In this document: one piece after another, positions 22,601-25,954 of the stretch
How positions within the stretch are numbered: the stretch's first letter is position 1
Layout: the number at the start of each line of letters is the position of its first letter
Virus record (IMG/VR): IMGVR_UViG_3300009604_002244
Location: 1 to 29,269 of that record
Origin: a virus
Direction: 5' to 3' (one strand)
DNA: 29,269 nucleotides
Program-made: the position numbers and the translations under genes
Notes under the pieces: model-generated
Told to the model about the DNA's origin: nothing
What the model saw: the letters and a program-made list of their open reading frames with translations, nothing else
The model's database searches: none

Positions 22601-25162
22601 TCTTTATACGTTCTTTTGATTTCACAATTAGCTAAAACTATGGATGAAACCTTTAGTTCTGAAGAAAAGGTATTAAACGCATCTCTTGATCCTGTAAAAC
22701 AAACAAAGGTTGATGATTTTGTTAGAAAGTTTAAAACCTTATTTGAGGATGGAGTTTTAAAAGAAAAGTATCTCTCAGGTTTTAGAATTACTATACAGAA
22801 ACTAATGAGAGATATGGCTTCTGGAGAAATCACTTGGTCAAATCTTAATATAGCACATGTGGATAAACTAAAATTTCAATACCATCATTATTTAAAAGAA
22901 TCTGGTGGTAAAGATGCTACTCATGATATGAGGGTTGATAAGAGATTCCAATCGTTGTTCCTTAATAGAGATTCCTTGAGTTTCTTAGAACAGTCTAGAG
23001 GAGCTATAGCTTTTGAAATGCCACAGGGACGTATGCCTTTGTTAGAAGAAAGGTCTTTAACTACTGGGAAAATTTATAATGTAACCCAACTCCATACTCG
23101 AAACTTTATGAATCGTGCGTATATGGGACACTACTTACCTAATGATGCTTGGTGGATTCCAAAAGTTAGTCAAGCTATTAGAAATCCTATAATTAGAGAA
23201 AACCTTACACTACATCCTGTTGAAACTATTAGAAGTCTAAAGAAGGGTTTGGCAGATACTACACATGAGAGAATGATCCTTCAATACCACTTAGGGATGC
23301 GTGGAGACATAGGCCACTTACTTGCTTTGTTTAAGTACTTTAATCAGGTGGGAGATTTACATGATATGGCAGGAAATAAAGCTAGTGAGTCTGTTAGAAA
23401 AGCCATGACTAAAAGTGTAGAATTCTTAGAACAAAAATATGCATTCTTAAGAGGCTTCCAAGAAGAAGGAACATCCTATGGTACTATGGCTGACTGGGCT
23501 TTTGAGATGGCTCCTTCAGTTACTAAGATAGCCTTTGCAGGTAACTTGGGTATTGCTTCTCTTACCGTAGAACATATGATGAATACTTTTGTAACTATGA
23601 TAGGAGAAAAGAAATTATTAAATGGATTTAGAACAATGTTTGCTCCTGTCTTTCATGGTTTATCCAGCGAAGAAACAAAATTAGTAGCAAGTGATATTGC
23701 TGATGCTGTAGAAGGAATGACACAAGGCTTCTTACCTGAGTATGAGCAAGCAGCAAGTGAAGCTGAAGCTGTATTTGGTCAGGATTTTACTAACAAGTGG
23801 GCTAGTCAAATGCTGAGATTTCCAAAACATGTTCTTAGGTCTTCCGCAACAGCTAGAATTATTACATTAAGAAAGGGTATCTACTCCCTTCTTCACAGTA
23901 ATCCTGCTAAAATAAAAGTACTACTTGATCACATTGAAAAGAATCCATTAAAAGAGCCGGGTGATCTAGAAAGAGCCGTAAGAAAATCAAAGATTAGTTG
24001 GTGGAGTTATGGAAAAATATTAACGTATCTACAACGATCAGGTTTACTGCATCCTGATAGAACAGAAAACTTGGCTGTTGTTTTAGAACTTGGTAATGTG
24101 AAAGATAAGTTTTATACTATAGGTAAAGTTGTCTCACAACTGTCTGCTAGATTTGATGGTAAATCTGATTCTTATCGAAACTACATGTCAATCCTATCAG
24201 CTTTGCGACATGTGGAAAGACAATATTTAAATGAAGTAGTTGTCTCTCCTAATGCTTTTGATATCTATACAGGCTCTGATAGAAGATCACGAGCAGCAGA
24301 AATCTTTAGAAGATTCCCAGTATTATGGGCTTCTCAAATGATGATTAGAAGATCTAACAATATGCCATTGCTAGCTTATGGAACCTTTATGGTTTCTATG
24401 TTAACTCTAGATATGATCTATATGATGTCTTTACGTCTAGCAGCTGGAACTTCTTATGAAGATCTAATGAAAGAAATAGAAGACAAGGGCTTTGGAAAGT
24501 TTATGTTAACGTATGGAGCTAGATTACCTCTTTGGGGTAGGTATTATGGTTGGATTGCTGCTGCTGCTGTAGCCCTAAGTAGAGATAATAGAATCGAGGG
24601 AGGTTTTGTTCCTGCCGCAGCAATGGCTCAGATACTTCAAAATATGTACAAATTAGGTATGTCTCCGTGGACTGATGATTATACTCAACAAGATCTAATC
24701 AATGCTTCTAGAATTCTCCCCATATTAGGAGATACACTAGTAAGATTAAGTGTATATTCTGCTTGGGGAGATCAAATATCTAAGAAGAATCGAAGCAGAC
24801 GAGGATATGGTAGTCCCTCTTCACAGTTCCAATATACATATACACATATGGGAGTACCTCCAGAATATGATTCAATGTCTTATGAAGCAGTAATGGGCGA
24901 GTGGTTTAATGAGATGGGACTAGAGCCAGATTTCCTAGCCTATGAGAATCAATTCAAGACATTACCGGGAACTAGATCTAATTGGGAGCAGATGGAACAG
25001 GAGACCCATATAGACCCTGAGAAGGCTGCGAGAAGAGACATGCCCTCCAGACCCTCCGAGATCCTTAGAAGTCCTGAGGCGGGCTCTCAGAGGCTTACAG
25101 TGGATCCTATTGAAGCTATCAAAGAAGAGCCGATTCTAGAGATACCAGAGGAGTTCAGATAA
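7685..25162 (+). CDS. Giant polyvalent virion-type protein, 5825 residues (zincin + ART domains)
   Basis: One open frame of 17,478 bases, start ATG directly after the upstream TAA, SD GGGAGA at about 7673-7678. Visible parts in order: hydrophobic stretch near residues 255-280; repeat peptide GLLTGFAAEVSN near 340-352; Glu/Lys/Gln-rich coiled-coil and linker region about 610-850; HELGH zincin at 1157-1161; ADP-ribosyltransferase-like domain about 1370-1536; HEGYH at 1776-1780; second ART-like domain about 2057-2295; HEVSH at 4390-4394; hydrophobic helices near 5280, 5560 and 5620. Such mixtures of metallopeptidase and ART domains define phage 'polyvalent proteins' (Iyer, Aravind and colleagues), thought to enter the host with the DNA and counter defences. 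Context after gp14-like genes makes it a positional counterpart of T7 gp16 (1318 residues), but over four times longer. Most of residues 2300-4380 and 4500-5250 I cannot assign. I saw no lytic transglycosylase or methyltransferase motif. Confidence 0.9.
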   Translation: MTQQWYDNPIEFQPTELTLQRYWDEERQKQRQNYFDLPMRGEWDRDIAASGAMWFDINNKQEAYRGLLDHSVATDDSMAEDYTQGYLADNSNHVRYVARNIQSLYAGTDYSGSILDIDPDTEGIIQEGVALSGWNVKDQLTGSMIGIDITDLLNMDPPDGWSPEEALDIFEERDPRRYGNYITLFRDKRQLLSIIEEAKNPIDFFYRLSNAAHKIQISQSIQHYNENTSVVPWAANWTKTLIVNGIINDPDLASSTGISLALGVLTGGTSLIGSAAWHGVRSIKTARRAFRLTRWTRSAQNYLPETIGPHLLRKFLWKNTYKDAGFWGRTWRNIPGNIGEGLLTGFAAEVSNQHRRVHLRYQKEFDWTRVGWETVFEGALSPFINPGIGRIYRGVGIAGQGVGFGVNWASPRWLGGQGGMLGGRGREDYGAFVTFAKKTLKKSAKFSDPNYAEAWLTHMEILEELGGDLDTLLGNEQGITIFGEPDPATGLLEHPVLMLETLFDEYGVPPQRRMEILKRSLQRLKAVMKGKTYGTPTDLMLAVADDLGSNERSIAKYATTPEGRSAIQRVKAHVYLISQLANYAAEEGITLVEAHERLLKDENYYEVLVDNETKAKVEEAIKGEDLSDKQKWKKAQEIKAEEQKQNEDSIQEDLKNGRQAVEDVNNAVDPTGGTVVVDVPPQNQPPGETIAALVNADKQGRNYLDEHERTHGENQQSAEQSTTEREAAEAQQAVEPSEENKQALENAQNKEDQAKETLGKSENTLKTLRQALDNISQLLSDLDARIHNLTKAELKSLKELSADVRGLEVKQLKYSIVFKKRLSEYMDDLYEHNKHIDRLENYAKTGGISRESLTEEEQKKVTISIAILIKQAEKTNNKKFLKLVHKLRDSKKLDPVLIGKIRDGIGAHLDNIFTSIKESDAYEAHDLLNKEIKEKLEEIALINNLSLARESRLSSRRFDRIASARGVALHQKHIKAVHKRRRSEFEGEARTRGKDGKFTRQELFEAVGPEGETIGAWISPLSQARRNYFNAKNKLQGKARSKFLKHEFTVEEARQELKDAIEEVEARLITEKPGSIIGEAIRARKKAGVEASTIAEEYIPVADVTADDRTAQSSPGMHSVIGTPIVPGGRVKGYVDLEPTGKDIIVAFQADLSTAVHELGHIVRSRILKGNDLVIIENHLGVKNKIWTTDNEERFAKLFEKYFVDNEAPKNATEELKSVFKKIATVLGKIYRTLLGKESINSEVKEVFDRLIQNNEVTGSYDVNSKYAQTIAAATGMTEGEIGAVLGLMEALGIQQNNVTWKKGTQKDVEFLYKALALQEEGEAGVATFATEALSDVKVLTQGDVRPINTETSNFKTWFEGTHPDLRDGDGPLALYHGTTEGFEALKPSDAGAMGPGIYLTSSPKEAGGYALGGEIGGEATAREGAQTIPVYVNLTNPLRLEGGALAFTMANVYNESMDAMLVARREGGPALLADKVRAEVKRMSKMEMGDEAAEVYFKFMNSLGYDGIVYRQMVQGEHKSTVVIAFDPANVKSPFNRGTWGLAEPRMLLQSDETFDAQQTEEYLNNHWISKLSDEEQTALGIEWNGRRVEQERGERGELGEDWIPSWIEGVSSEEQLRIQDIDNYFLLKTFQARLEFLKRLNENIAKVEDELTEKAPPKPPEVLTPSLFKKTLSEVLRKFRLGTYKKRHKAIFEAMATVVGGREVLQQLIDNEKLVITLVVKTTEEGLTPFRQPKDYKAFFAPFSLGLKGGTIPGIEMGIDTKLKLNAYAVIAAHEGYHFIWDTKHRNKRLLLRKIWAEKLLDKFSQTETGKALMKKYSDHFDSAVEQGSTINLPILEYQLLLDEPAFQSGKRRGRIRVAYSRQEAALIDKEVYLYHAKRQYLLLIIDLLNEAHSDKKALRDIQEEMGRPLTWKEAKKTFGLRPRTEEFTSRFIQIRDLSTTVFGEDLFSDKQLLTELDFEEARRQGGFAKPLRNSFAYLLIYMRRMEIIKRAGIKIPKKDWSDYVFLKKLLVKAPEYMMNFSTPKVMMQLMENQGLTIEPLTPEIVDFMGETKEKGYFYHGTTAHPDNLTDIFNTSIGAGLHITTNPFVAGRFTEGDYGRVYLLYARAENPLRVRDIDNFKSVGGLATAIADALIPHGTTAYANLLAMRSALKEEILTKITKEWHYRIETKKWSRRKYMNKSSHVDPRILELRTEVIQDIIKSYGYDSLVYLNRGEIRDRRTGKEPENLYNKMAKLRAIEFDRTGEYFSEGRDTRYLHSITDDEFRAEFPEATDSYIIFNPSHVKSAIANNGDFDLNKSSILMQTADLETQHLIDEATAWASWVEGLRSISINAKKFKRTEGKRYTESYRIWGTMPGFFRDIRKGPHITFKPALLDQEEQGTSFADVINHRNEETNYYDIDKVIMMAEYEHTRAVGRLQGWHKVARQDLLEALENDLMAGDAINYFVALEFITRVEKAFRPLYKEAKGRYGFISHLKEDTGEPVFLTNKHDVQAFTEIVRRAIKSRLDKYIASESGHRDLNKLEPILGILGYTRDKDFVSLSIDHVTSMIIKHMGKLTPEGEQIKWSIEAFGNGEIDWAPAVEIGAGLVDLLTGSPLAVQRGIESNVLHNEDIRTEEQDPGGESIRLRQTRRGESNRSAPISLFHLASVVNQYRFMKRINYLLQHDEFTPEQREAVEAWIEKVNSEGTPNPLGFRAGFRVSPHYMGGFLDQVIPSKETLTEWGLTFLLDLPNLAHSVIHDQISVSQNNPLRFRGDLKNFSEDFSHGDDIILPFHWWGEVLSYEQMSPTLEGLSEGLLDYEAARYREWREANPDLSITDLFSVQTHVDRTGSGRWEMKALSLAADPGAIDALVSELKDTHGTKTISKEIKRDGLFNTILTHRGFNEKDLSDHYLGLALEVAQLITSHRNHEIVKALGPMLTAFGQLDGITTVEELIERSETNDIIKTLRKVFKVPAMRFIYEGTMRNFKKEFILANKGKAREAILELGELLGYDFYGKNHEELEALATILYKVGVNNMSIALQEASLGTRKKPSQVSITERGTGISHAMRTAVMKYLSLNRSTDANITLIPELAEGWKAVIKAKSLEDPKSGTGVEAIVVNEETGAEHRVSLDITEISDKPQEADKKNSLIKADEALKLFEAALKKAAIYDFGEDVDFEEAMEKTRERYTNWSKIQAYLKERRNRFLTIGELNELKAMAYPSTPQTDMAVFRGLNMLGAATYQINLERAQLLADAMGIAGFDAEIQLASMMNKNMYFPVGYSTMSDRGYPGLQIMSTLTGIALERAAVRPLRIRDNTTGKMVAFPYKSFEEFIKAKQEAFEATGGVWDKAKLRETFKEFLRDVENAEESLGLYDTADNPFHKLSREDAKKKVEDLITLQQFIWWASYEAPPASVFPDYTTEVSDEALLQELQEDWTSHSERMYKELPREMEIEVNDASDQELKLKGKASLIRSNEASKKTGYPIQLYHRSEVDDSRYIDSSNPKGFMSTQPLYQSLPFHDRGILAFQRRALQNKVDSLLGPIAGLREVIAPIPGVDNSLGWASPWSEKTLPARRTTLAEYLQLYGKNEEGMLAGTIARDLDTWASRRGLLNELHDKPEFYPYYFLIREIEKTYQRFVKYARSEMSEEELIFRRSEWLTALHKLDEVSRNIVEYEHSGLTLDGKASLLALVRPIHDKATWKEILTSTVTEDHAEGKLLSPTLIHTELKAPLMPSEGTPIFETAEDKAYWDEHIGEAHWKDIVNELTIGSGIIQAHDFNRFLMVPLYQSYISEVLKTYKRPDGTKPYADSSIYKDPRKWEEAVERQDRKEIIRRAKNIARGSKGVSIMLDISVVEYADENNPDGPNLVKLMVESAVGQTVQKGKTKTEVSFNSRHASAEVGFGFLSRSPRIYKLIGGRFKIHLTPEGALKLFGITDNIRPLDELQNAAISNKIFGVKFDQNNEPLRAKPLQDIIRDAIGFTTRHQIEEATRISDALNLIVRQSRADKSQGPRMISHKQVTIDQFGLDVVDLHAYKTGEIAPPEGRTLAWREAVLSPITEFLHSIEEENLFNPYFDIHAELTSLIKRVREDVGPSYQHALGISIALSSLMINGASRIPSDSMIIPFLDPQIYNTRRIADSGKVDIDPLINEAQALYRKLVIFQDSDSFIKTLPVYHAARTFAFEMSLDPAADIETSTEEVFINWLKEKGLYEFDLGQPAKSSFLEFEAGRDTEPKIYYSYNQHLENYKPGLSDEEKRRQLILLSLDAALSHQETANNLRVEFDQTNLDSEESELDTLKSVFLGNVSKDHDTALKFAETRDNITRPHLRRVLKKIQGMEERGIVKGKETRLLRQLILNAYAMNPLIVRDLMFDLEAHSIKSGKTEEGQYYIRFGERLKRIGKDPLDIVQIFAHEVSHIARAKFISSNSGEWDAFQALLRGRGKGLVKKLVMAWHGNRWNSSAQEEYNNYVTKGPEEFIAALGQFFLLKDMLPTIKNMTTEEAKTLQTALGFVGRIMSFVRNVFSDLDHVWSRFFVSNDEVNILMHRLFGLDITTPNYSQVLDVENTGPLTFNWMNRFTDDDWQLSEGQRGTMEEIDARFEDAVDHRNILEMMQEKGTITDEQLRKLNSLRNMTDRRLESGISIFEFYDHLPHTMAKFGTDVSMGDHTWQVLDLEAVLDSSLGNSTEIQLDRIVAFQYGVNQMRHKFGNQIQDNAGEFAMRMSKALGKLGRFMGLGRNRTVDEDPIRTRVLSGIAGHTGNEYTWAAPHIIPIWLTTLIDEHITNTRGHYDTLEGLPSLRKSLEEVVNVENVLFRLHGVLQNEILSPLASFIKGDNTPGKKTREILKEVSAAFTLLVENETETDLGFSEETKIRLANLSPKKRELFYSTIKEMAQVMRSLMENIQKSRQDLGDWTSAADSLMGYKLSQEIKQGTNSSTMFDAMNEEIHNRLLDNTHDFVDPLTLFAMNALPRFDTTENLTEDLFGPKGLYGNKTEPSSLYVLLISQLAKTMDETFSSEEKVLNASLDPVKQTKVDDFVRKFKTLFEDGVLKEKYLSGFRITIQKLMRDMASGEITWSNLNIAHVDKLKFQYHHYLKESGGKDATHDMRVDKRFQSLFLNRDSLSFLEQSRGAIAFEMPQGRMPLLEERSLTTGKIYNVTQLHTRNFMNRAYMGHYLPNDAWWIPKVSQAIRNPIIRENLTLHPVETIRSLKKGLADTTHERMILQYHLGMRGDIGHLLALFKYFNQVGDLHDMAGNKASESVRKAMTKSVEFLEQKYAFLRGFQEEGTSYGTMADWAFEMAPSVTKIAFAGNLGIASLTVEHMMNTFVTMIGEKKLLNGFRTMFAPVFHGLSSEETKLVASDIADAVEGMTQGFLPEYEQAASEAEAVFGQDFTNKWASQMLRFPKHVLRSSATARIITLRKGIYSLLHSNPAKIKVLLDHIEKNPLKEPGDLERAVRKSKISWWSYGKILTYLQRSGLLHPDRTENLAVVLELGNVKDKFYTIGKVVSQLSARFDGKSDSYRNYMSILSALRHVERQYLNEVVVSPNAFDIYTGSDRRSRAAEIFRRFPVLWASQMMIRRSNNMPLLAYGTFMVSMLTLDMIYMMSLRLAAGTSYEDLMKEIEDKGFGKFMLTYGARLPLWGRYYGWIAAAAVALSRDNRIEGGFVPAAAMAQILQNMYKLGMSPWTDDYTQQDLINASRILPILGDTLVRLSVYSAWGDQISKKNRSRRGYGSPSSQFQYTYTHMGVPPEYDSMSYEAVMGEWFNEMGLEPDFLAYENQFKTLPGTRSNWEQMEQETHIDPEKAARRDMPSRPSEILRSPEAGSQRLTVDPIEAIKEEPILEIPEEFR
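8703..8739 (+). repeat. 37-bp perfect direct repeat, copy 2 (inside the giant gene)
   Basis: Second copy of the 4041-4077 repeat, codons 340-352 of the giant protein. Here the peptide follows NIGEG and precedes a plausible continuous helical sequence. The two copies are 4,662 bp apart in direct orientation. Confidence 0.95.
9512..10250 (+). other. Charged coiled-coil/linker region of the giant protein
   Basis: Codons about 610-855. Dense Glu, Lys, Gln and Asn with a Pro/Gly-rich break (VVVDVPPQNQPPGE) and an Ala/Glu/Gln-rich run (ERE AAEAQQAVEPSEENK), then heptad-like Leu spacing (ENTLKTLRQALDNISQLLSD). It separates the hydrophobic N-terminal part from the first enzymatic domains. Likely a flexible or rod-like spacer. 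Confidence 0.6.
11057..11440 (+). other. Zincin metallopeptidase domain 1 (MPTase-PolyVal-like)
   Basis: Codons about 1125-1250. STAVHELGHIV gives HExxH with H1157, E1158 and H1161; NEERFAKLFEKYF about 32 residues later offers a third ligand Glu (1192/1193), the gluzincin arrangement. The following helix ATEELKSVFKKIATVLGKIYRTL matches the helical tail usual in MPTase-PolyVal domains of phage polyvalent proteins. Predicted to cut host proteins or the polyprotein itself; the substrate is unknown. Confidence 0.78.
11795..12300 (+). other. ADP-ribosyltransferase-like domain 1 (ART-PolyVal type), GC-rich cassette
   Basis: Codons about 1370-1536. ALYHGTTEGFEAL holds the NAD-binding His (1377). 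GPGIYLTSSPKEAGGYA holds the aromatic Tyr (1399), 22 residues later. The end has YDGIVYR and then VVIAFDPANVKS, the closing strand signature seen in ART-PolyVal and related ARTs. Predicted to transfer ADP-ribose from NAD+ to a host target. Its DNA is much GC-richer than its surroundings and uses CGG/CGA/CGT for Arg instead of AGA. Confidence 0.8.
12902..13340 (+). other. Zincin-like domain 2 (HEGYH)
   Basis: Codons about 1740-1885. AVIAAHEGYHFIWDT gives HExxH (H1776, E1777, H1780) at the end of a hydrophobic strand/helix. A later helix SRQEAALIDKEVYLY supplies a possible third ligand (E1866 or nearby). Spacing is longer than in the first domain, so assignment is less sure. Confidence 0.6.
13850..14575 (+). 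other. ADP-ribosyltransferase-like domain 2
   Basis: Codons about 2057-2295. YFYHGTTAHPDNL (H2062), then GAGLHITTNPFVAGRF, with His (2084) where domain 1 has Tyr, at the same 22-residue spacing. YGYDSLVYLNRG and YIIFNPSHVKSAIA close the domain, as in ART-PolyVal. The insert between the strands is longer than in domain 1. Base composition matches the AT-rich host gene. The Tyr-to-His change may mean altered or lost activity, or a known natural variant. Confidence 0.7.
20800..21110 (+). other. Zincin-like domain 3 (HEVSH)
   Basis: Codons about 4372-4475. DIVQIFAHEVSHIARAKF gives HExxH (H4390, E4391, H4394). GPEEFIAALGQFFLL, about 60 residues later, has candidate third-ligand Glu residues (4452/4453) in a helix, as in gluzincins. 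A preceding strand (QYYIRFGER) fits the fold edge strand. It is far from the other two sites, in an otherwise unassigned stretch. Confidence 0.65.
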
Positions 25163-25266
25163 ATCGACTAGGGGGTCAAGAATTTACACAGGGCATAGGA
25201 TAGGATAGCTTGTTTGCTATTCCCCCCGTACCCCCTTGTTGCTTAGCAACAGAAAGGAGATCCGCA
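25163..25266 (+). promoter_or_regulatory. Leader 1 with two stem-loops before the small gene at 25267
   Basis: Stem-loop A: ATAGC (25205-25209), loop TTGTTT, GCTAT (25216-25220). Stem-loop B: TGTTGC (25237-25242), loop TTA, GCAACA (25246-25251), followed directly by GAAAGGAG, the SD. Stem B (core 5 bp GTTGC/GCAAC) ends 16 nt before the ATG. The same arrangement recurs before three other genes here. The region also separates the AT-rich late module from the GC-richer module; no clear terminator T-run follows the giant gene. Confidence 0.6.
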
Positions 25267-25461
25267 ATGGCGTATCTCAAGATGACACGAGATGAATACT
25301 CTCGTGTCCATGGTGTCTTTGCCGCAGCCGGTGGCAGGGATGTCAAGGGTGTGTCCGCTGAATTGGAGCGGGCCCACACGCATATCGTAACGCTGGGCGT
25401 GAGGCTAGACCTTACGCTCGTCGTTCAGCAGAAGCTTGCCCAAGAGGCAGGACTCCGCTGA
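25267..25461 (+). CDS. Small hypothetical protein (64 residues)
   Basis: ATG at 25267 chosen because AGGAG (25255-25259) lies 7 nt upstream; an upstream in-frame start at 25210 would begin before the hairpin and SD. Sequence starts MAYLKMTRDEYSRVHG, then a Gly/Ala hinge and helices (SAELERAHTHIVTLGVRLDL). GC-rich, third positions strongly G/C, unlike the giant gene. No family recognised; small soluble, probably helical early protein. First gene of the polymerase-containing module. Confidence 0.7.
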   Translation: MAYLKMTRDEYSRVHGVFAAAGGRDVKGVSAELERAHTHIVTLGVRLDLTLVVQQKLAQEAGLR

Positions 25462-25474
25462 AACCATGGGCTAA

Positions 25475-25528
25475 GCTACGGCCCTCAACGGTAGCATGAA
25501 GTCCCATTAGGGACAGAGAGGTTCTATT
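25475..25528 (+). promoter_or_regulatory. Leader 2 with two stem-loops before the gene at 25529
   Basis: Stem-loop A: GCTAC (25475-25479) with GTAGC (25491-25495). Stem-loop B: GTCCC (25501-25505), loop ATTA, GGGAC (25510-25514), followed by AGAGAGG as SD; stem B ends 14 nt before the ATG. The loop-side sequence CCCTCAACGG and trailing AGCA resemble those of leader 3, with compensating changes in the stems. Confidence 0.65.
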
Positions 25529-25891
25529 ATGAACACCATGACCATAACCATTATGAGTCTGTGGGACGCATCAACACATGAGTATGATGTTATCACAGAT
25601 GAGTGGGATCAGCATATTAAGCCAGAAGTTCTTCTGGAGAAAGTGTTCGTCCGACAACAGGATGACACTAAAGATGTGCCTAACATACCTTCGATGTGTG
25701 CAGGTGATATCGTTAGTGTTAGCACTATTCCGTATAGTGCGATGCTCGACGGTTTCATGGACAGAAAGAAAGTAGAAAGGAGTGCTCGGTTTCTTTGTAC
25801 GGCAAACGGATGGAAGAGATTGACCCTTGAGCTCTTCTACCAGTGGACAACGTCTTCTTCGCTAGAACGAATGCTTCTAGCACGCAAATAG
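25529..25891 (+). CDS. Hypothetical protein (120 residues)
   Basis: ATG at 25529 follows AGAGAGG with normal spacing. Begins MNTMTITIMSLWDAST; a central KPEVLLEKVFVRQQD, then IPSMCAGDIVSVS and finally FLCTANGWKRL. The combination 'SMxxGDIVxV ... FLCxxxGWxxL' resembles a small phage protein pattern (RSMSVGDVV...Y.C...GW), which I recall only loosely; no function can be given. The 3' part tends to Leu/Arg-rich helix. It lies between two related hairpin leaders, just upstream of the polymerase candidate. Confidence 0.7.
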   Translation: MNTMTITIMSLWDASTHEYDVITDEWDQHIKPEVLLEKVFVRQQDDTKDVPNIPSMCAGDIVSVSTIPYSAMLDGFMDRKKVERSARFLCTANGWKRLTLELFYQWTTSSSLERMLLARK

Positions 25892-25896
25892 GCACA

Positions 25897-25954
25897 GCTG
25901 TCAGCCTTCAATGGCAGCACATTGTCCCTCGTCGGGACAGAAAGGGATATGATC
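25897..25954 (+). promoter_or_regulatory. Leader 3 with two stem-loops before the polymerase candidate
   Basis: Stem-loop A: GCTGTCA (25897-25903), loop GCCTTCAA, TGGCAGC (25912-25918), one T-G wobble. Stem-loop B: TGTCCC (25923-25928), loop TCGTC, GGGACA (25934-25939), then GAAAGG as SD. Stem B (5-bp core) ends 16 nt before ATG 25955. Similar to leader 2 in order, loop sequence and spacing. Confidence 0.68.

Noticed and set aside
25183-25211. TTTACA with TAGCTT as promoter upstream of the 25267 gene
   Set aside because: The -10 matches consensus at only 3 of 6 positions.
25922-25954. TTG 25922 or ATG 25949 as start of the polymerase candidate
   Set aside because: TTG lies at the hairpin; ATG 25949 is only 2 nt from the SD. 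ATG 25955 has normal spacing.
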